A stretch of 64,000 nt of DNA from Brevinematales bacterium (GCA_026415355.1 JAOAHF010000007.1:31728-95727), one strand, 5' to 3'. Positions 33,311 to 42,644 are shown, counted from the first letter of the stretch. The notes: generated from the letters alone by a model not told the origin. Translations and numbers: made by a program.

Positions 33311-34320
33311 AAGTACTTAATTAACCTGTCTATAACCATTTTCTCAACTTCATTTATACCCCTTGTTATATCGAAAGCAATACCGGAGGCGTTTTTATGT
33401 CCTCCGCCTCCCATTTCTCTAGCTATTGAAGATACATCAAACTCACCTTTGCTCCTTAATGCTACAGATATAATTCCTTTCTCCTTCTTCTCCTTTATAG
33501 TAAAATAGACTATTGCATCTCTTATTCTACCTATATCTTCAACTAAGGGTTCTGTTTCAGATTCTGTTATACCGTACTTTTTTAGAAGTTCATCTGTTAT
33601 TACAACCCATACCACTTTATTGTTACAACAGGATTTGATATTTTGGAAAACCTCTCCTTCAAATTTTATGAAACTAATACTTTTGTTCTGAAACATATTC
33701 CGAGTAAAAAAAGATGGCTTTATGCCTGTTTTAAGTAATTCAGAAGCCATTATATGCGTTGAAGGTTTAACAGAATCAAACCTAAACGATCCACTGTCTC
33801 CTACTATACTTGCATATAAAAGGGAAGCAATATCTTTTGATATTGGTACGTCTAGGTACTTTGCTATCCTATAGACTATTTCACCTGTACCAACAACTTC
33901 AAAATCAACTAGATTGTAACTACCAAACAATTCATTGTCGTGATGGTGATCAATATTTATTACATACTTGAATTCATTTACACGGTCTTTTAAATACTTA
34001 CCGATTCTCTTGACTTCTCCACTATCAAGGACTACTAGTACATAATCTTTCAGATCTAGGTTATCTACATCCTTTGCTTCTTTTATTTCATTCCACATGG
34101 GCATAAAAGAAAAATTTTTCTCGAAAAGATCTTTCTTTTCATCACTAACAACCAAAACATTACTTTTACCTAGTTCTGTAAGTATTTTATAAAATGCTAA
34201 TGATGATCCAACCGCATCGTAATCAGGGTTTATGTGAAATGTTACAACAAACTTATCTTCTGCTTTTATTGCTTCGGCAACCTCATCTATTGTAGAAATC
34301 TTCTTCTCAGCCACTATCAT
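33307..34320 (-). CDS. nrnA: DHH family nanoRNase/pAp phosphatase-like protein
   Basis: A 337-residue bifunctional-type DHH phosphoesterase that degrades very short RNAs and, in many species, pAp. Motifs are FHINPDYDAVGSSLAF (motif I; the usual PDGDAIGS has Tyr for Gly here), LDSGEVKRIGKY (II), INIDHHHDNELFGSYNLVD (DHH, III), and the C-terminal DHHA1 GGGGHKNASG. A GAGGAGG ribosome-binding site lies inside the end of rbfA, with which it overlaps by 14 bases. The rbfA-nrnA pairing is common in bacteria. Confidence 0.9.
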   Translation of the reverse strand: MIVAEKKISTIDEVAEAIKAEDKFVVTFHINPDYDAVGSSLAFYKILTELGKSNVLVVSDEKKDLFEKNFSFMPMWNEIKEAKDVDNLDLKDYVLVVLDSGEVKRIGKYLKDRVNEFKYVINIDHHHDNELFGSYNLVDFEVVGTGEIVYRIAKYLDVPISKDIASLLYASIVGDSGSFRFDSVKPSTHIMASELLKTGIKPSFFTRNMFQNKSISFIKFEGEVFQNIKSCCNNKVVWVVITDELLKKYGITESETEPLVEDIGRIRDAIVYFTIKEKKEKGIISVALRSKGEFDVSSIAREMGGGGHKNASGIAFDITRGINEVEKMVIDRLIKYL

Positions 34321-34675
34321 TACTTATTTCCTCCTCGATTTCTTTTAAAATATTATAAATTTTCATACTCTCTGACAAGTCAATAAAATCAAAATGTATC
34401 TCAGGACCATACATTGTTTTAAGAGATTTAGATAGATTCCTCCTTATAAAACTCTTTGCTTTTATTATAGACATTATAGTACTCTTCAAATCTTCCTTAG
34501 TATTCGCGAAAATACTTACTTTCACATTAGCATGTCTTAAATCTTTCGAAACCTCAACATCAAGAATACTAACCATACCCTTTATATTTTCGTCTCTCAT
34601 ATCATTTTGAATAATTTTTGAAATCTCGGATTGAATGAATGAAGCAACTCTTTTTACTCTTAACTCTTTGGCCAT
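34307..34675 (-). CDS. rbfA: Ribosome-binding factor A
   Basis: A 122-residue KH-like 30S maturation and cold-shock factor. Landmarks are RVKRVASFIQSEISKIIQNDMRD at the start, VSILDVEVSKDLRHANVKVSIFA (the SKD...A.V..S motif) and MYGPEIHFDFIDLSESMKIYNILKEI (P.I.F..D.S). It is separated from infB in this genome and instead heads an operon with nrnA and nadE. It has no Shine-Dalgarno sequence; a good promoter ends 7 nt before the ATG. Confidence 0.92.
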   Translation of the reverse strand: MAKELRVKRVASFIQSEISKIIQNDMRDENIKGMVSILDVEVSKDLRHANVKVSIFANTKEDLKSTIMSIIKAKSFIRRNLSKSLKTMYGPEIHFDFIDLSESMKIYNILKEIEEEISNDSG

Positions 34676-34682
34676 ACAACAA

Positions 34683-34711
34683 AGATTAAGGATTCCTCAC
34701 ATAAATTACAA
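34683..34711 (-). promoter_or_regulatory. Promoter for leaderless rbfA operon
   Basis: On the minus strand, TTGTAA (34711-34706) and TAATCT (34688-34683) are separated by 17 bp. The -10 ends 7 nt before ATG 34675, with no Shine-Dalgarno sequence. Confidence 0.5.
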
Positions 34712-34757
34712 ACTTTCGACACATTAAAGGTAAACCTTGATACATAATTTAAATAAT

Positions 34758-34787
34758 TTGAAAGAGTAAAATTTTTATTCTTACAAT
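34758..34787 (+). promoter_or_regulatory. Promoter of metY
   Basis: TTGAAA (34758-34763) and TACAAT (34782-34787) are separated by 18 bp, followed by TTAGGAGGT and ATG 34814. The leader is too short for a SAM riboswitch, and none is seen. Confidence 0.55.
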
Positions 34788-34813
34788 TATTGTAGTAATT
34801 TAGGAGGTACAAT

Positions 34814-36088
34814 ATGAAGGAAAACGCCAGATTAGAGACAATACTATTGCACGGTGGGCAAGAGCCAGATCCAACAACTGGTTCTAGAGCAGTACCTATC
34901 TACCAAACAACTTCTTATGTTTTCAAAGACATGGATCATGCTGTTAGGTTATTTGCGTTGGAAGAACCTGGAAACATATACACTAGAATAATGAACCCCA
35001 CAACTGATGTATTTGAAAGGCGTATGGCACTGCTTGAAGGTGGAGTTGGAGCTTTAGCTCTTTCCTCAGGTCAGGCTGCAATAACTTATGCTATTTTAAC
35101 AATAGCAAAACCTGGAGATGAAATAATAAGTTCTAGAAGTTTGTATGGAGGAACACATAATTTATTTAACTTTACGTTAAAAAGGCTTGGTATAAAGACT
35201 CACTTTGTTGACTCATCCGATCCAAGAAATTTCGAAGACAAAATAAACGATAAAACTAAGGCTATATTCCTTGAGTCCATAGGTAACCCTCGATTAGATG
35301 TGCCAGACATTGAAGAAATATCTAAAATTGCTCATAAACATGGTATTCCAGTTATAGTTGACAATACTGTTCCAACAGGATTTCTTTTAAGACCTTTTGA
35401 GTATGGAGCAGATATTGTTGTATACTCAGCAACTAAATTCATAGGAGGACATGGTACATCAATAGGTGGAGTTATAGTAGATTCTGGTAAATTTAACTGG
35501 AATAATGGTAGATTCCCTGAATTTACAGATCCTGATCCTAGTTACCATGGTCTGGTTTATTCTGATTTAGGTCCAGCAGCTTTTATAGTCAAAGCTAGAG
35601 TTCAGTTACTTAGAGACATAGGGGCTTGTATTAGTCCTTTCAACTCATTCCTCTTCTTACAAGGTCTTGAAACACTTCATTTAAGAATGGAAAGACATTC
35701 TCAGAATGCTCTTACTGTTGCAAAATATCTAGAAAAACACAATAAAGTAAGCTGGGTAAGTTATCCATTACTTGAATCACATCCGTCATATAAAAATGCG
35801 AAAAAATATCTGCCAAAAGGTGCAAGTGCTCTCGTAACTATAGGTATATCAGGAGGTACTGAAAGGATAAAAACGTTTGTAAACTCACTTAGGTTGTTTT
35901 CTCATCTTGCAAACATAGGAGATGCGAAATCCTTAGTAATATATCCATATCTGACAACTCATCAGCAATTATCAGAAAAGGAGAAAGAAGAAACAGGAGC
36001 AACATCGGATTTGGTTAGATTTTCAATTGGTATTGAAAATGTTGAAGATATAATAGAGGATATAGATCAAGCATTAGCAAAGATATAA
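34814..36088 (+). CDS. metY: O-acetylhomoserine sulfhydrylase family enzyme
   Basis: PLP enzyme of the Cys/Met metabolism family that makes homocysteine from O-acetylhomoserine and sulfide. The 424 residues fit the long MetY type (about 430) rather than MetB (about 380). Visible are [91 protein letters not shown] (PLP-Lys in SATK), and the C-terminal [20 protein letters not shown] methionine gamma-lyase activity cannot be excluded from sequence alone. An AGGAGGT site supports the start. It is monocistronic. Confidence 0.9.
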   Translation: MKENARLETILLHGGQEPDPTTGSRAVPIYQTTSYVFKDMDHAVRLFALEEPGNIYTRIMNPTTDVFERRMALLEGGVGALALSSGQAAITYAILTIAKPGDEIISSRSLYGGTHNLFNFTLKRLGIKTHFVDSSDPRNFEDKINDKTKAIFLESIGNPRLDVPDIEEISKIAHKHGIPVIVDNTVPTGFLLRPFEYGADIVVYSATKFIGGHGTSIGGVIVDSGKFNWNNGRFPEFTDPDPSYHGLVYSDLGPAAFIVKARVQLLRDIGACISPFNSFLFLQGLETLHLRMERHSQNALTVAKYLEKHNKVSWVSYPLLESHPSYKNAKKYLPKGASALVTIGISGGTERIKTFVNSLRLFSHLANIGDAKSLVIYPYLTTHQQLSEKEKEETGATSDLVRFSIGIENVEDIIEDIDQALAKI

Positions 36089-36109
36089 TACATGAAGGTC
36101 TTTTAATTT

Positions 36110-36146
36110 GGAGTAGTATCGTCAGTCTTAACGATTATACTACTCC
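36110..36146 (+). terminator. Hairpin after metY
   Basis: GGAGTAGTAT and ATACTACTCC form a 10-bp perfect stem around a 17-base loop, 21 bp after the metY stop. There is no T run after it, so intrinsic termination may be weak; a role in RNA stability is possible. Confidence 0.5.
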
Positions 36147-36305
36147 TATACTATACTCTCTTAATTATGAGAGGTGAAAACTTAAGGATGCGGTTGCTAG
36201 AGATTTTAAAACTTATTTTCAGAAAGCAACATTTTGATCAGAAAAGACAGAGGATCTAACAAGGCCTGATAGTTGAATTATTAGATTGCTAACTAGACTT
36301 ATCTT

Positions 36306-36311
36306 CATAAT
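36306..36311 (+). promoter_or_regulatory. -10 element for leaderless glnB-rsmE-pabBC operon
   Basis: CATAAT ends 6 nt before ATG 36318. There is no Shine-Dalgarno sequence and no well-placed -35. Confidence 0.4.
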
Positions 36312-36317
36312 AAAACT

Positions 36318-36665
36318 ATGAAATACATAATAGCAATAATAAGACCAGAGAAGCTAGACGAAGTCAAAGAAGCACTAAGAATGATTGATGTTTCAAGAAT
36401 GACTGTCACTGAAGTTCAAGGGTATGGACGCCAAAGAGGTTACCTTGATGAGGCTATGGGAATTGACAAAGGTATAAGATTTGTAAGAAAAGTCAAACTT
36501 GAAATAGCAGTTAATGACGAATTTGTCGAGCCAACAGTAAACACTTTACTAAAAGTCGCTAGAAGTGAAGGAGATGGAAGAATAGGTGATGGAAAAATAT
36601 TTATTCTACCACTAGAAGATGTAATAAGAATAAGAACTGGAGAAAGAGGAAGGGAAGCTATATGA
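36318..36665 (+). CDS. P-II family nitrogen regulatory protein with atypical T-loop
   Basis: The 115 residues follow the GlnB/GlnK fold: MKYIIAIIRPEKLDEVKEAL, VTEVQGYGRQRGY, VKLEIAVNDEFVEPTVNTL, a B-loop VARSEGDGRIGDGKIFI and a C-loop RIRTGERGREAI. The T-loop (about 40-57) reads LDEAMGIDKGIRFVRKVK. It lacks the YRGAEY segment with Tyr51 that is uridylylated in enterobacterial GlnB. ATP-binding residues of the B and C loops are present. No ammonium transporter or glutamine synthetase is adjacent. It is coupled by an ATGA overlap to rsmE and then pabBC, an unusual setting for P-II. Confidence 0.85.
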   Translation: MKYIIAIIRPEKLDEVKEALRMIDVSRMTVTEVQGYGRQRGYLDEAMGIDKGIRFVRKVKLEIAVNDEFVEPTVNTLLKVARSEGDGRIGDGKIFILPLEDVIRIRTGERGREAI

Positions 36666-37444
36666 AAATAGTATTTTCAAGTGATAATAACATAATATCA
36701 GGTGATAAGGTCATAATATCTGATCCAAAAGATTATAAACATCTAAAAAAGGTTCAAAGAATCAAAGTTAGTGAGGAGATACTATTTTATGACGTTGAAA
36801 GAGAAATACAGTTTAGATGTAAGGTAGTTGATTTCAGTAAAGATTCTATAATTTTAAGAGTTTTAACTGGTGAAACAATGAAAAGAAGTAAACCGGAAAT
36901 AATCATAATACAGGCTTTGGTTCAGAAAGGAACATTCGAAGATGAAATCAACAGACTATCGGAACTTGGAGTAGATATACTACAGCCTGTAATATCAAGG
37001 CATTCACAGAATTTTACATTTGATGACAAATATCTTAGTAGATTGAGAAGAATATCTTATGAAGGGGCAAAAGCTGTAGGTAATCCATTTCCTTTAACTA
37101 TTTTGAAACCTTTCAGTATAACCAGAGGATATAATGATCTTGAAAAATTTGTAAGAAACTTTACTTCAACCGATGGTGTCAAAACCAAACTACTACTATT
37201 GACAAATAGAAAAATACAGGATACTTCTTTTGATTTTATTGATATTATTCCAACCATGAAAGATACTGATAGAATAGTATTTTGCGTAGGGAGTGAAGGA
37301 GGATTTACAGAAGAGGAAGAGGATAAAATATTTTCTCTAGGTTTCGTACCAGTAAATCTGGGTAGCAAAATACTACTTAGGTCTGATACTGTTTGTATCG
37401 GACTTTCTTTTGTATTCAGACTTTTTAAATCATCTTATCAATAA
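36662..37444 (+). CDS. rsmE: 16S rRNA (uracil1498-N3)-methyltransferase
   Basis: SPOUT-class enzyme that methylates N3 of U1498 in 16S rRNA. The 260 residues include an N-terminal PUA-like part (KVILISDPKDYKHLKKVQRIKVSEEILFYD) and a C-terminal SPOUT knot. The knot shows QALVQKGTFEDEINRLSELGVDILQPV, FCVGSEGGFTEEEEDKIFSLGFVPVNLGSKILLRSDT, which is the VGPEGG.t..E and ILR.eTA motif pair with RSDT for RTET. The start overlaps the P-II gene (ATGA). It may overlap the following pabBC gene if that uses its upstream start. Confidence 0.9.
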   Translation: MKIVFSSDNNIISGDKVIISDPKDYKHLKKVQRIKVSEEILFYDVEREIQFRCKVVDFSKDSIILRVLTGETMKRSKPEIIIIQALVQKGTFEDEINRLSELGVDILQPVISRHSQNFTFDDKYLSRLRRISYEGAKAVGNPFPLTILKPFSITRGYNDLEKFVRNFTSTDGVKTKLLLLTNRKIQDTSFDFIDIIPTMKDTDRIVFCVGSEGGFTEEEEDKIFSLGFVPVNLGSKILLRSDTVCIGLSFVFRLFKSSYQ

Positions 37445-37457
37445 CCATATAGTCAGT

Positions 37458-39188
37458 ATGGACTTCAAAGACGAAATTATTTTCGTTGTTGACAAAGGTG
37501 AGTACCTACTTTTATTTCAAAACCCTATATTGGAAATTGAGACAAACGATTACAGTAACATCATACCCTCTGTTAAGAAACTCGATGATCTATTAAAACG
37601 AGAATTATATATTTGTGGTTTTATATGCTATGAAGCCGGATACAGCATGGTTAATCTGAAGTTCAAACATTCAGATGATAAACTACCTCTTCTTTGGTTT
37701 GGTATCTTTACTAAACCTAAAATAATTGAAGTTCCCAAAATCATCAGTCAATATTCGATTTCACTCAAAGGTACTACACTGTCAAAAGAGGATTACGTAG
37801 AAAAGATAGATAATATAAAAAATTACATAAAAAATGGCTATACTTATCAGACAAACTTTACATTCAAACTTCTCTTTGATTTCGAAGGAGACGCTTTTTC
37901 ATTTTTCCTTGACTTAAGGAAAAAGCAGACAGTGAAGTATGCTAGATTTGTTAAGTATAGAGATACATATATATTATCCTTATCACCTGAATTGTTTTTT
38001 AAAACCATAGATAGAAAGATAGTCACAAAGCCAATGAAAGGGACTTCAAGAAGAGGGCGATTTTTCGAAGAGGATACTCTTATAGCGAAAAAGCTATCGG
38101 AGAGTCAAAAAGACCTAGCAGAAAACCTTATGATAGTTGATCTTTTGAGAAATGATATAGGTACAATTTCAGAATTTGGTAGTGTTATGGTTAAAGATAT
38201 GTTCAAGATCGAAAAATATGAAACAGTGTTTCAAATGATCTCAACAGTTGAAGGAATACTCAGAGAAGATGTCAAGTTCTCAGACATATTAATTTCTCTA
38301 TTTCCGGGTGGATCAATAACCGGTGCACCTAAAAGGAAAACAATGGAAATAATAAGAGACAATGAGACTACTCCAAGAGGAATATACACAGGAACTATAG
38401 GATACATAACACCTAGTGGTTTCTCTGAGTTTAACATAGCAATACGAACTCCTGTTATAAAAGGTAATAAAGGTGAAATAGGAGTGGGTAGCGGAATAAC
38501 TTGGTACTCTGATCCGGAGGATGAATATGAAGAATGCATACTCAAATCAAAATTTCTATTCTCAAAACCGTTTCCAGAATTTAATTTGATCGAGACTATG
38601 CTACTAAAAAGACAGAAAATATACTTGTTAGAATATCATCTAAGAAGATTAAGAAAATCAGCAAACTTTTTTTCATTCAAATATTATGAAGATATTATAA
38701 GGTTACTGTTAGATGAAGTTACTAAGAAAGACGGGACATTTAAAATTAGACTTTTACTCAGCAAAGAAGGTAATGCATCTATTCAAGTCGAAAAATTTAG
38801 TCAAAAACTAAAAGTTGGCAAAATAAAACTAGCAAATGACGTAGTAAATAGTAATGATGTGTTCCTATTTCACAAAACAACAAATAGAAAATTGTACGAC
38901 TATTATAATTCCAAAGCCAGAGAAGAAGGTCTTGTTGACTATATATTTACTAATCAGTATGGACACATTACTGAAGGAACGGTAAATAACATAATTTTGC
39001 TGTCAGACGGTAAATTAGTAACTCCTAGTAGAAGTTCTGGACTGTTAAGAGGAACAATGTTGGAATATCTTTCAAGAAAGTATAATATAATTGAAGCCGA
39101 AATTGGCCTCGATGATCTGAAAAATGCTCAAAGAATATATCTCTGTAACTCGGTAAGTGGGATAAAACAAGTAAGATTCATTGTTTGA
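37458..39188 (+). CDS. pabB: Aminodeoxychorismate synthase component I fused to 4-amino-4-deoxychorismate lyase
   Basis: A folate-pathway fusion. The N-terminal two thirds is a chorismate-binding domain of PabB type: RGRFFEEDT, AENLMIVDLLRNDIG, GGSITGAPKRKTMEII and GVGSGITWYSDPEDEYEE. KPMKGTSRRG carries the Lys found in PabB where TrpE has Ala. The last 190 residues form a class IV aminotransferase/PabC domain: VEKFSQKLKVGKIKL, FHKTTNRKLYDYYNSKA with the PLP Lys, DYIFTNQYGHITEGTVNNIIL and SGLLRGTMLEYL. I start at ATG 37458; an in-frame TTG at 37410 would overlap rsmE. The glutaminase PabA is not in the window. The 3' end overlaps the convergent P83 gene by 11 bases. Confidence 0.88.
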   Translation: MDFKDEIIFVVDKGEYLLLFQNPILEIETNDYSNIIPSVKKLDDLLKRELYICGFICYEAGYSMVNLKFKHSDDKLPLLWFGIFTKPKIIEVPKIISQYSISLKGTTLSKEDYVEKIDNIKNYIKNGYTYQTNFTFKLLFDFEGDAFSFFLDLRKKQTVKYARFVKYRDTYILSLSPELFFKTIDRKIVTKPMKGTSRRGRFFEEDTLIAKKLSESQKDLAENLMIVDLLRNDIGTISEFGSVMVKDMFKIEKYETVFQMISTVEGILREDVKFSDILISLFPGGSITGAPKRKTMEIIRDNETTPRGIYTGTIGYITPSGFSEFNIAIRTPVIKGNKGEIGVGSGITWYSDPEDEYEECILKSKFLFSKPFPEFNLIETMLLKRQKIYLLEYHLRRLRKSANFFSFKYYEDIIRLLLDEVTKKDGTFKIRLLLSKEGNASIQVEKFSQKLKVGKIKLANDVVNSNDVFLFHKTTNRKLYDYYNSKAREEGLVDYIFTNQYGHITEGTVNNIILLSDGKLVTPSRSSGLLRGTMLEYLSRKYNIIEAEIGLDDLKNAQRIYLCNSVSGIKQVRFIV

Positions 39189-40806
39189 TTTCATTTACTT
39201 TTTTCATAGTTGACTCGTCAAGTACTATAATGTTTTTATCCTTATCATTTATGAATATCTTGTTATCATAGAAAGTTATAAATGTATCTGGATGAACTTC
39301 AGTATCTGATATAGCAATTCTTTCGAGGTTTCTATTAAATTTACCCAAGTAGTATCTTCTATTTGTTATTGTGATTGCATATAGATAATCATTCTTAAAC
39401 TCAATGAAGCTTCTCCAGAATATGTTATCTTTACCTATTATTTTAGGTTCAACGTTCTCTCTATCAAGTAACACTAGGAAATGATCTTGACTATGAGTTC
39501 GATTATATCCAATTACAACAACACCATCAGCATAAACGTAATATTTGGAGCCGCATATGTTCGTAAAACTACTCTTTTTTATTGTTTTCATACTGCTCAA
39601 ATCTATAAGGTACATTACATTATTATAATGTGCTTGGGGTTCAAAATCTTGTTTCTTCAAGTAATACATCTTACTTGCAAAGATTGTTTTATCACCTGCT
39701 TTTTGAGAAACTGTTTTTTCTTCTAGTTTAGCAAGCTCTTCTTCTTTTTGTTTAAGTTTTTCCTCCTTTTCCTTTAGTTCCTTAGCTTTTTTCTGCAGAT
39801 CTTCTTCCTTTGCTAAAACTCTTTTTTCATCTTCCTTTATTTCTTCCTCTTCTTTTTTTATATCTTCTTCCTCTGACTTAAGCTCGGATTTGATATCTTC
39901 TATCTTCTTCTTTTCTTTTTCTAATTTTTCTTTTTCTTCCTCAAGCATTTTTTTCTCTTCTTCTAATTCTTTGACTTGTTTTTGTTTCTGTTCTTCCGTT
40001 AGGGTTTGATCTAATTTTATCTTTTCTTCTTTTTCAGATATTTCTTCGTATTTTTTATCAATATTCTGTTGTCTTAGTTTTATTTCTTCTTCCTTCTCTT
40101 CTAACTTTTTCTTCTCTTCTTCCAATTCTTTCTTTCTAATTTCCACAAGTTCTTTTCGTTCTTTTATACCTAAATCATCTTCTCTTGCTCTTATCTCTTC
40201 TATTACATCTTTTTTGGATACCTCTCCCAAATTTAGTTTCTCTCCTCTTAATGTTATTCTTGTTGGTATAACAAGTTCTGTTTTACCAGGCCAATCATAA
40301 TATTTGGTGGATATACCTATATTCTTGGATGTAAAATAAAATAATCTTTTAGTATATTTTGATTTGAAGTAATCCAAATTACTCCTATAAAAAGCATTGT
40401 AGTAAGTAACAAAAACTGACAGAGTGAATGCCTGCTTAGTTGGATATCCAAACTGTTTTGAAAGGTATCCAGTGATTATATACCTTATTGCATTTATATG
40501 CTTAACCTTGGAATATTTTGAAATGAATATAACATCTGCTCCTAAAAGCCCGTTTGTAGGTAATACTCTTAGTATGTAATAGTTATTGTAATCAACTTTC
40601 TGTTCTTCTGAAGACATCTCTGCAAGAGTATATCCTATATTGATAAGTTCTCTAATACTTATACTCTTAACACTACCTTTGTAATTTTCAAATTCAACTT
40701 TTTTAGCTTTTTTAATTTCCTCCTCCTCAAGGCTTATAGAATGTGACAAAACAGGTACAATTAATATTAATGCATATGTAAGAAAATTACAAACTACTGA
40801 TTTCAT
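39178..40806 (-). CDS. P83/100 family coiled-coil antigen-like protein
   Basis: The 542 residues begin with a signal peptide (ending about VLSHS, residue 22) and an N-terminal domain of about 170 residues: VKSISIRELINIGYTLAEM, FISKYSKVKHINAIRYIITGYLSKQFGY and WPGKTELVIPTRITLRG. This resembles the Borrelia P83/100 family, which I know only from spirochaetes. A Lys/Glu-rich coiled coil follows (about 200-355, with many EEK and KLEEKEEE repeats). The C-terminal domain (about 370-540) has beta-propeller-like WD-type strands (YYVYADGVVVIGYNRTHSQD). The protein is probably periplasmic. A GGAGA site lies inside the end of the upstream MCP-like gene, so the two are coupled. Confidence 0.75.
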   Translation of the reverse strand: MKSVVCNFLTYALILIVPVLSHSISLEEEEIKKAKKVEFENYKGSVKSISIRELINIGYTLAEMSSEEQKVDYNNYYILRVLPTNGLLGADVIFISKYSKVKHINAIRYIITGYLSKQFGYPTKQAFTLSVFVTYYNAFYRSNLDYFKSKYTKRLFYFTSKNIGISTKYYDWPGKTELVIPTRITLRGEKLNLGEVSKKDVIEEIRAREDDLGIKERKELVEIRKKELEEEKKKLEEKEEEIKLRQQNIDKKYEEISEKEEKIKLDQTLTEEQKQKQVKELEEEKKMLEEEKEKLEKEKKKIEDIKSELKSEEEDIKKEEEEIKEDEKRVLAKEEDLQKKAKELKEKEEKLKQKEEELAKLEEKTVSQKAGDKTIFASKMYYLKKQDFEPQAHYNNVMYLIDLSSMKTIKKSSFTNICGSKYYVYADGVVVIGYNRTHSQDHFLVLLDRENVEPKIIGKDNIFWRSFIEFKNDYLYAITITNRRYYLGKFNRNLERIAISDTEVHPDTFITFYDNKIFINDKDKNIIVLDESTMKKVNEIKQ

Positions 40807-42511
40807 CCGAGATTCTCCTTAACTCATGTACAATATCGTTAACAGACTGAACAATACCAATGTTTTTATCAACCTCCCTTACAAGAGAAATAACGACCTC
40901 AATGAGTTTCATGATATGCTTGAAATTTTCTTCAAGATCATAAAAAGCAGATAAGATTACTTCGTTTTGCTCAACAGTATTAGATACACTATCCAGGATG
41001 TTTGATATACTATTATACGCAGAAGTTATGTTCTGATTAGTTGTTTCCTTTTCTGTTGATAGAGTTTCCAATGCCGATAGCATAGATTGTATATCTCGAT
41101 CAAATTGTGATAGTGAAGTTATGAATGAGCTAAGCTTATCCATGTTATTTTTGAGTTCTATTTCAAAACTTTCAATACTACTTTTTAAATTACCAAACAT
41201 ACTATTTATATCTTTGGAAATATCAACTATTTTACTAGAGATGTTACTAAGGGCTTCATTAGCAGTGGATATTTTCGAAAATTCTATACTTGCGTTTATA
41301 CCTAGACTTCTAAGGTTAGATGAGATCCTTTTCATTTCATCAAGAATCACTAAAACTTTTTCTTCTTCCTTGCTGAAAGAGGATTGAACGGAGTTTATTA
41401 TTGATCTTGTCTCATGAATGTATTTGAAAAAAACCTGTTTTATCAACTCAAAGTTTTTTAGGATATTTATCAATATTTCATACATAGATGAAATTGGTTC
41501 AAATGTCTGCAATGATAGTTTTCTAAATTTATCGAAATTTTCATATAATCTCTTTATATTGGAATCAATCTTAGAAAATGAACTACTAAACTTATTCCAG
41601 GATTCTGAAAAATGCTCAACTTCGATATTACCTGTGTTAGACTTTAGATCTTCCATTCTTTTGATGTAATCATAAACACTGGTAAAAACATTAGATAATA
41701 GTTGATTAATTTGATTCATCTTATCTATAACTTGATTTTTTGTATGTTGTATATGATTGAGCTTATCGGATACAGAGTTTACAGTTTCTTGGAGTATAAT
41801 AAATTCACTTCTAGGGTCTATTAGGTCGATTTCCTCATAATTTGTTCCCTTGAGGTTTTGATTTATTCTGTGGGTAACTTTGTTTATTATTTCTGACAAA
41901 GAATTCATTTTTAAAACTAAAAAGATGCTGAATGGTATAACTATAAGTAGTACTATTGTTGATACAACTATTATAATAAACTTAAGCATTTTATCCATAG
42001 CTTTATAGAAGGTTAGATGGAATTCTTCAAGGTTTGAAATAACTATCTCAGAGGGTACTTTTTCTCCGTTCAGGATCTTTTTCAAATCATTTGCAAGCTT
42101 ATCTGAAACTACTTTTAGTTCATACACAAATGGTGTGTTTCTTATAATTTTAGTACCATTTACTATGTAGGATATCTCATCCTTGTTTATTCCAAACTCA
42201 AGCCAAGCTTTTTCTATCTCCTGATAAGGCAAATCTCTTGAATTCAAGATGTCATAAAATACATAAAATCCTTTCACTTTACGCTCTATATCTTCTAATT
42301 TATCTCTACTGAATAAATCCTGATTAAATGATATGAGAAAATACTCTTTTACATAGCTAATAAGTAGAGAAGCACCCTTAGTGTATGATATGAGCATGTT
42401 TTTTGTAAAGACTATTAAGGAAGCCAAAAAAACAACTCCTATTATTGATACAAATAGATATGAAAAAACGATAAATTTTGTTCTTCTAAGTGAAAAGAAG
42501 ATCTTTTTCAT
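40787..42511 (-). CDS. Degenerate methyl-accepting chemotaxis-like protein
   Basis: A 574-residue membrane protein with chemoreceptor layout. The first TM helix is at about 15-38, followed by a periplasmic sensor of about 130 residues, a second TM helix (about 175-205) and a long helical cytoplasmic part. Near residue 405, LGINASIEFSKISTANEALSNISSKI resembles the start of the MCP signalling tip (LALNAAIEAARAGE.GRGFAVVA), but the Arg/Gly/Glu residues of the hairpin are lost. Contact with CheA/CheW is therefore doubtful. I start at ATG 42511, 6 nt after a good promoter. The 3' end overlaps and is coupled to the P83/100-type gene, suggesting a shared envelope role. Confidence 0.6.
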   Translation of the reverse strand: MKKIFFSLRRTKFIVFSYLFVSIIGVVFLASLIVFTKNMLISYTKGASLLISYVKEYFLISFNQDLFSRDKLEDIERKVKGFYVFYDILNSRDLPYQEIEKAWLEFGINKDEISYIVNGTKIIRNTPFVYELKVVSDKLANDLKKILNGEKVPSEIVISNLEEFHLTFYKAMDKMLKFIIIVVSTIVLLIVIPFSIFLVLKMNSLSEIINKVTHRINQNLKGTNYEEIDLIDPRSEFIILQETVNSVSDKLNHIQHTKNQVIDKMNQINQLLSNVFTSVYDYIKRMEDLKSNTGNIEVEHFSESWNKFSSSFSKIDSNIKRLYENFDKFRKLSLQTFEPISSMYEILINILKNFELIKQVFFKYIHETRSIINSVQSSFSKEEEKVLVILDEMKRISSNLRSLGINASIEFSKISTANEALSNISSKIVDISKDINSMFGNLKSSIESFEIELKNNMDKLSSFITSLSQFDRDIQSMLSALETLSTEKETTNQNITSAYNSISNILDSVSNTVEQNEVILSAFYDLEENFKHIMKLIEVVISLVREVDKNIGIVQSVNDIVHELRRISDEISSL

Positions 42512-42517
42512 AGACAA

Positions 42518-42547
42518 TTTATGAAAAACATCTAAAGACTATTTCAA
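42518..42547 (-). promoter_or_regulatory. Promoter for leaderless MCP-like/P83 operon
   Basis: On the minus strand, TTGAAA (42547-42542) and CATAAA (42523-42518) are separated by 18 bp. The -10 ends 6 nt before ATG 42511. There is no Shine-Dalgarno sequence. Confidence 0.6.
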
Positions 42548-42644
42548 CTTAAAGATGAGAGGAAAAATTTCTAAAGTCTGGCCTGTAAATTCTTAACATG
42601 TTTCCAATACCAAAATGACTTCTAACGTGAAAATCTAGTTTAAA

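Noticed and set aside
34676..34813. Possible SAM riboswitch before metY
   Set aside because: The promoter leaves a leader of only about 20 nt, and no conserved SAM riboswitch segments are present.
42180..42200. Extra CsrA-like ACAAGGATGAG on the minus strand
   Set aside because: It lies inside the MCP-like coding sequence, away from any start codon, and lacks the flanking stem seen at 29048-29097.
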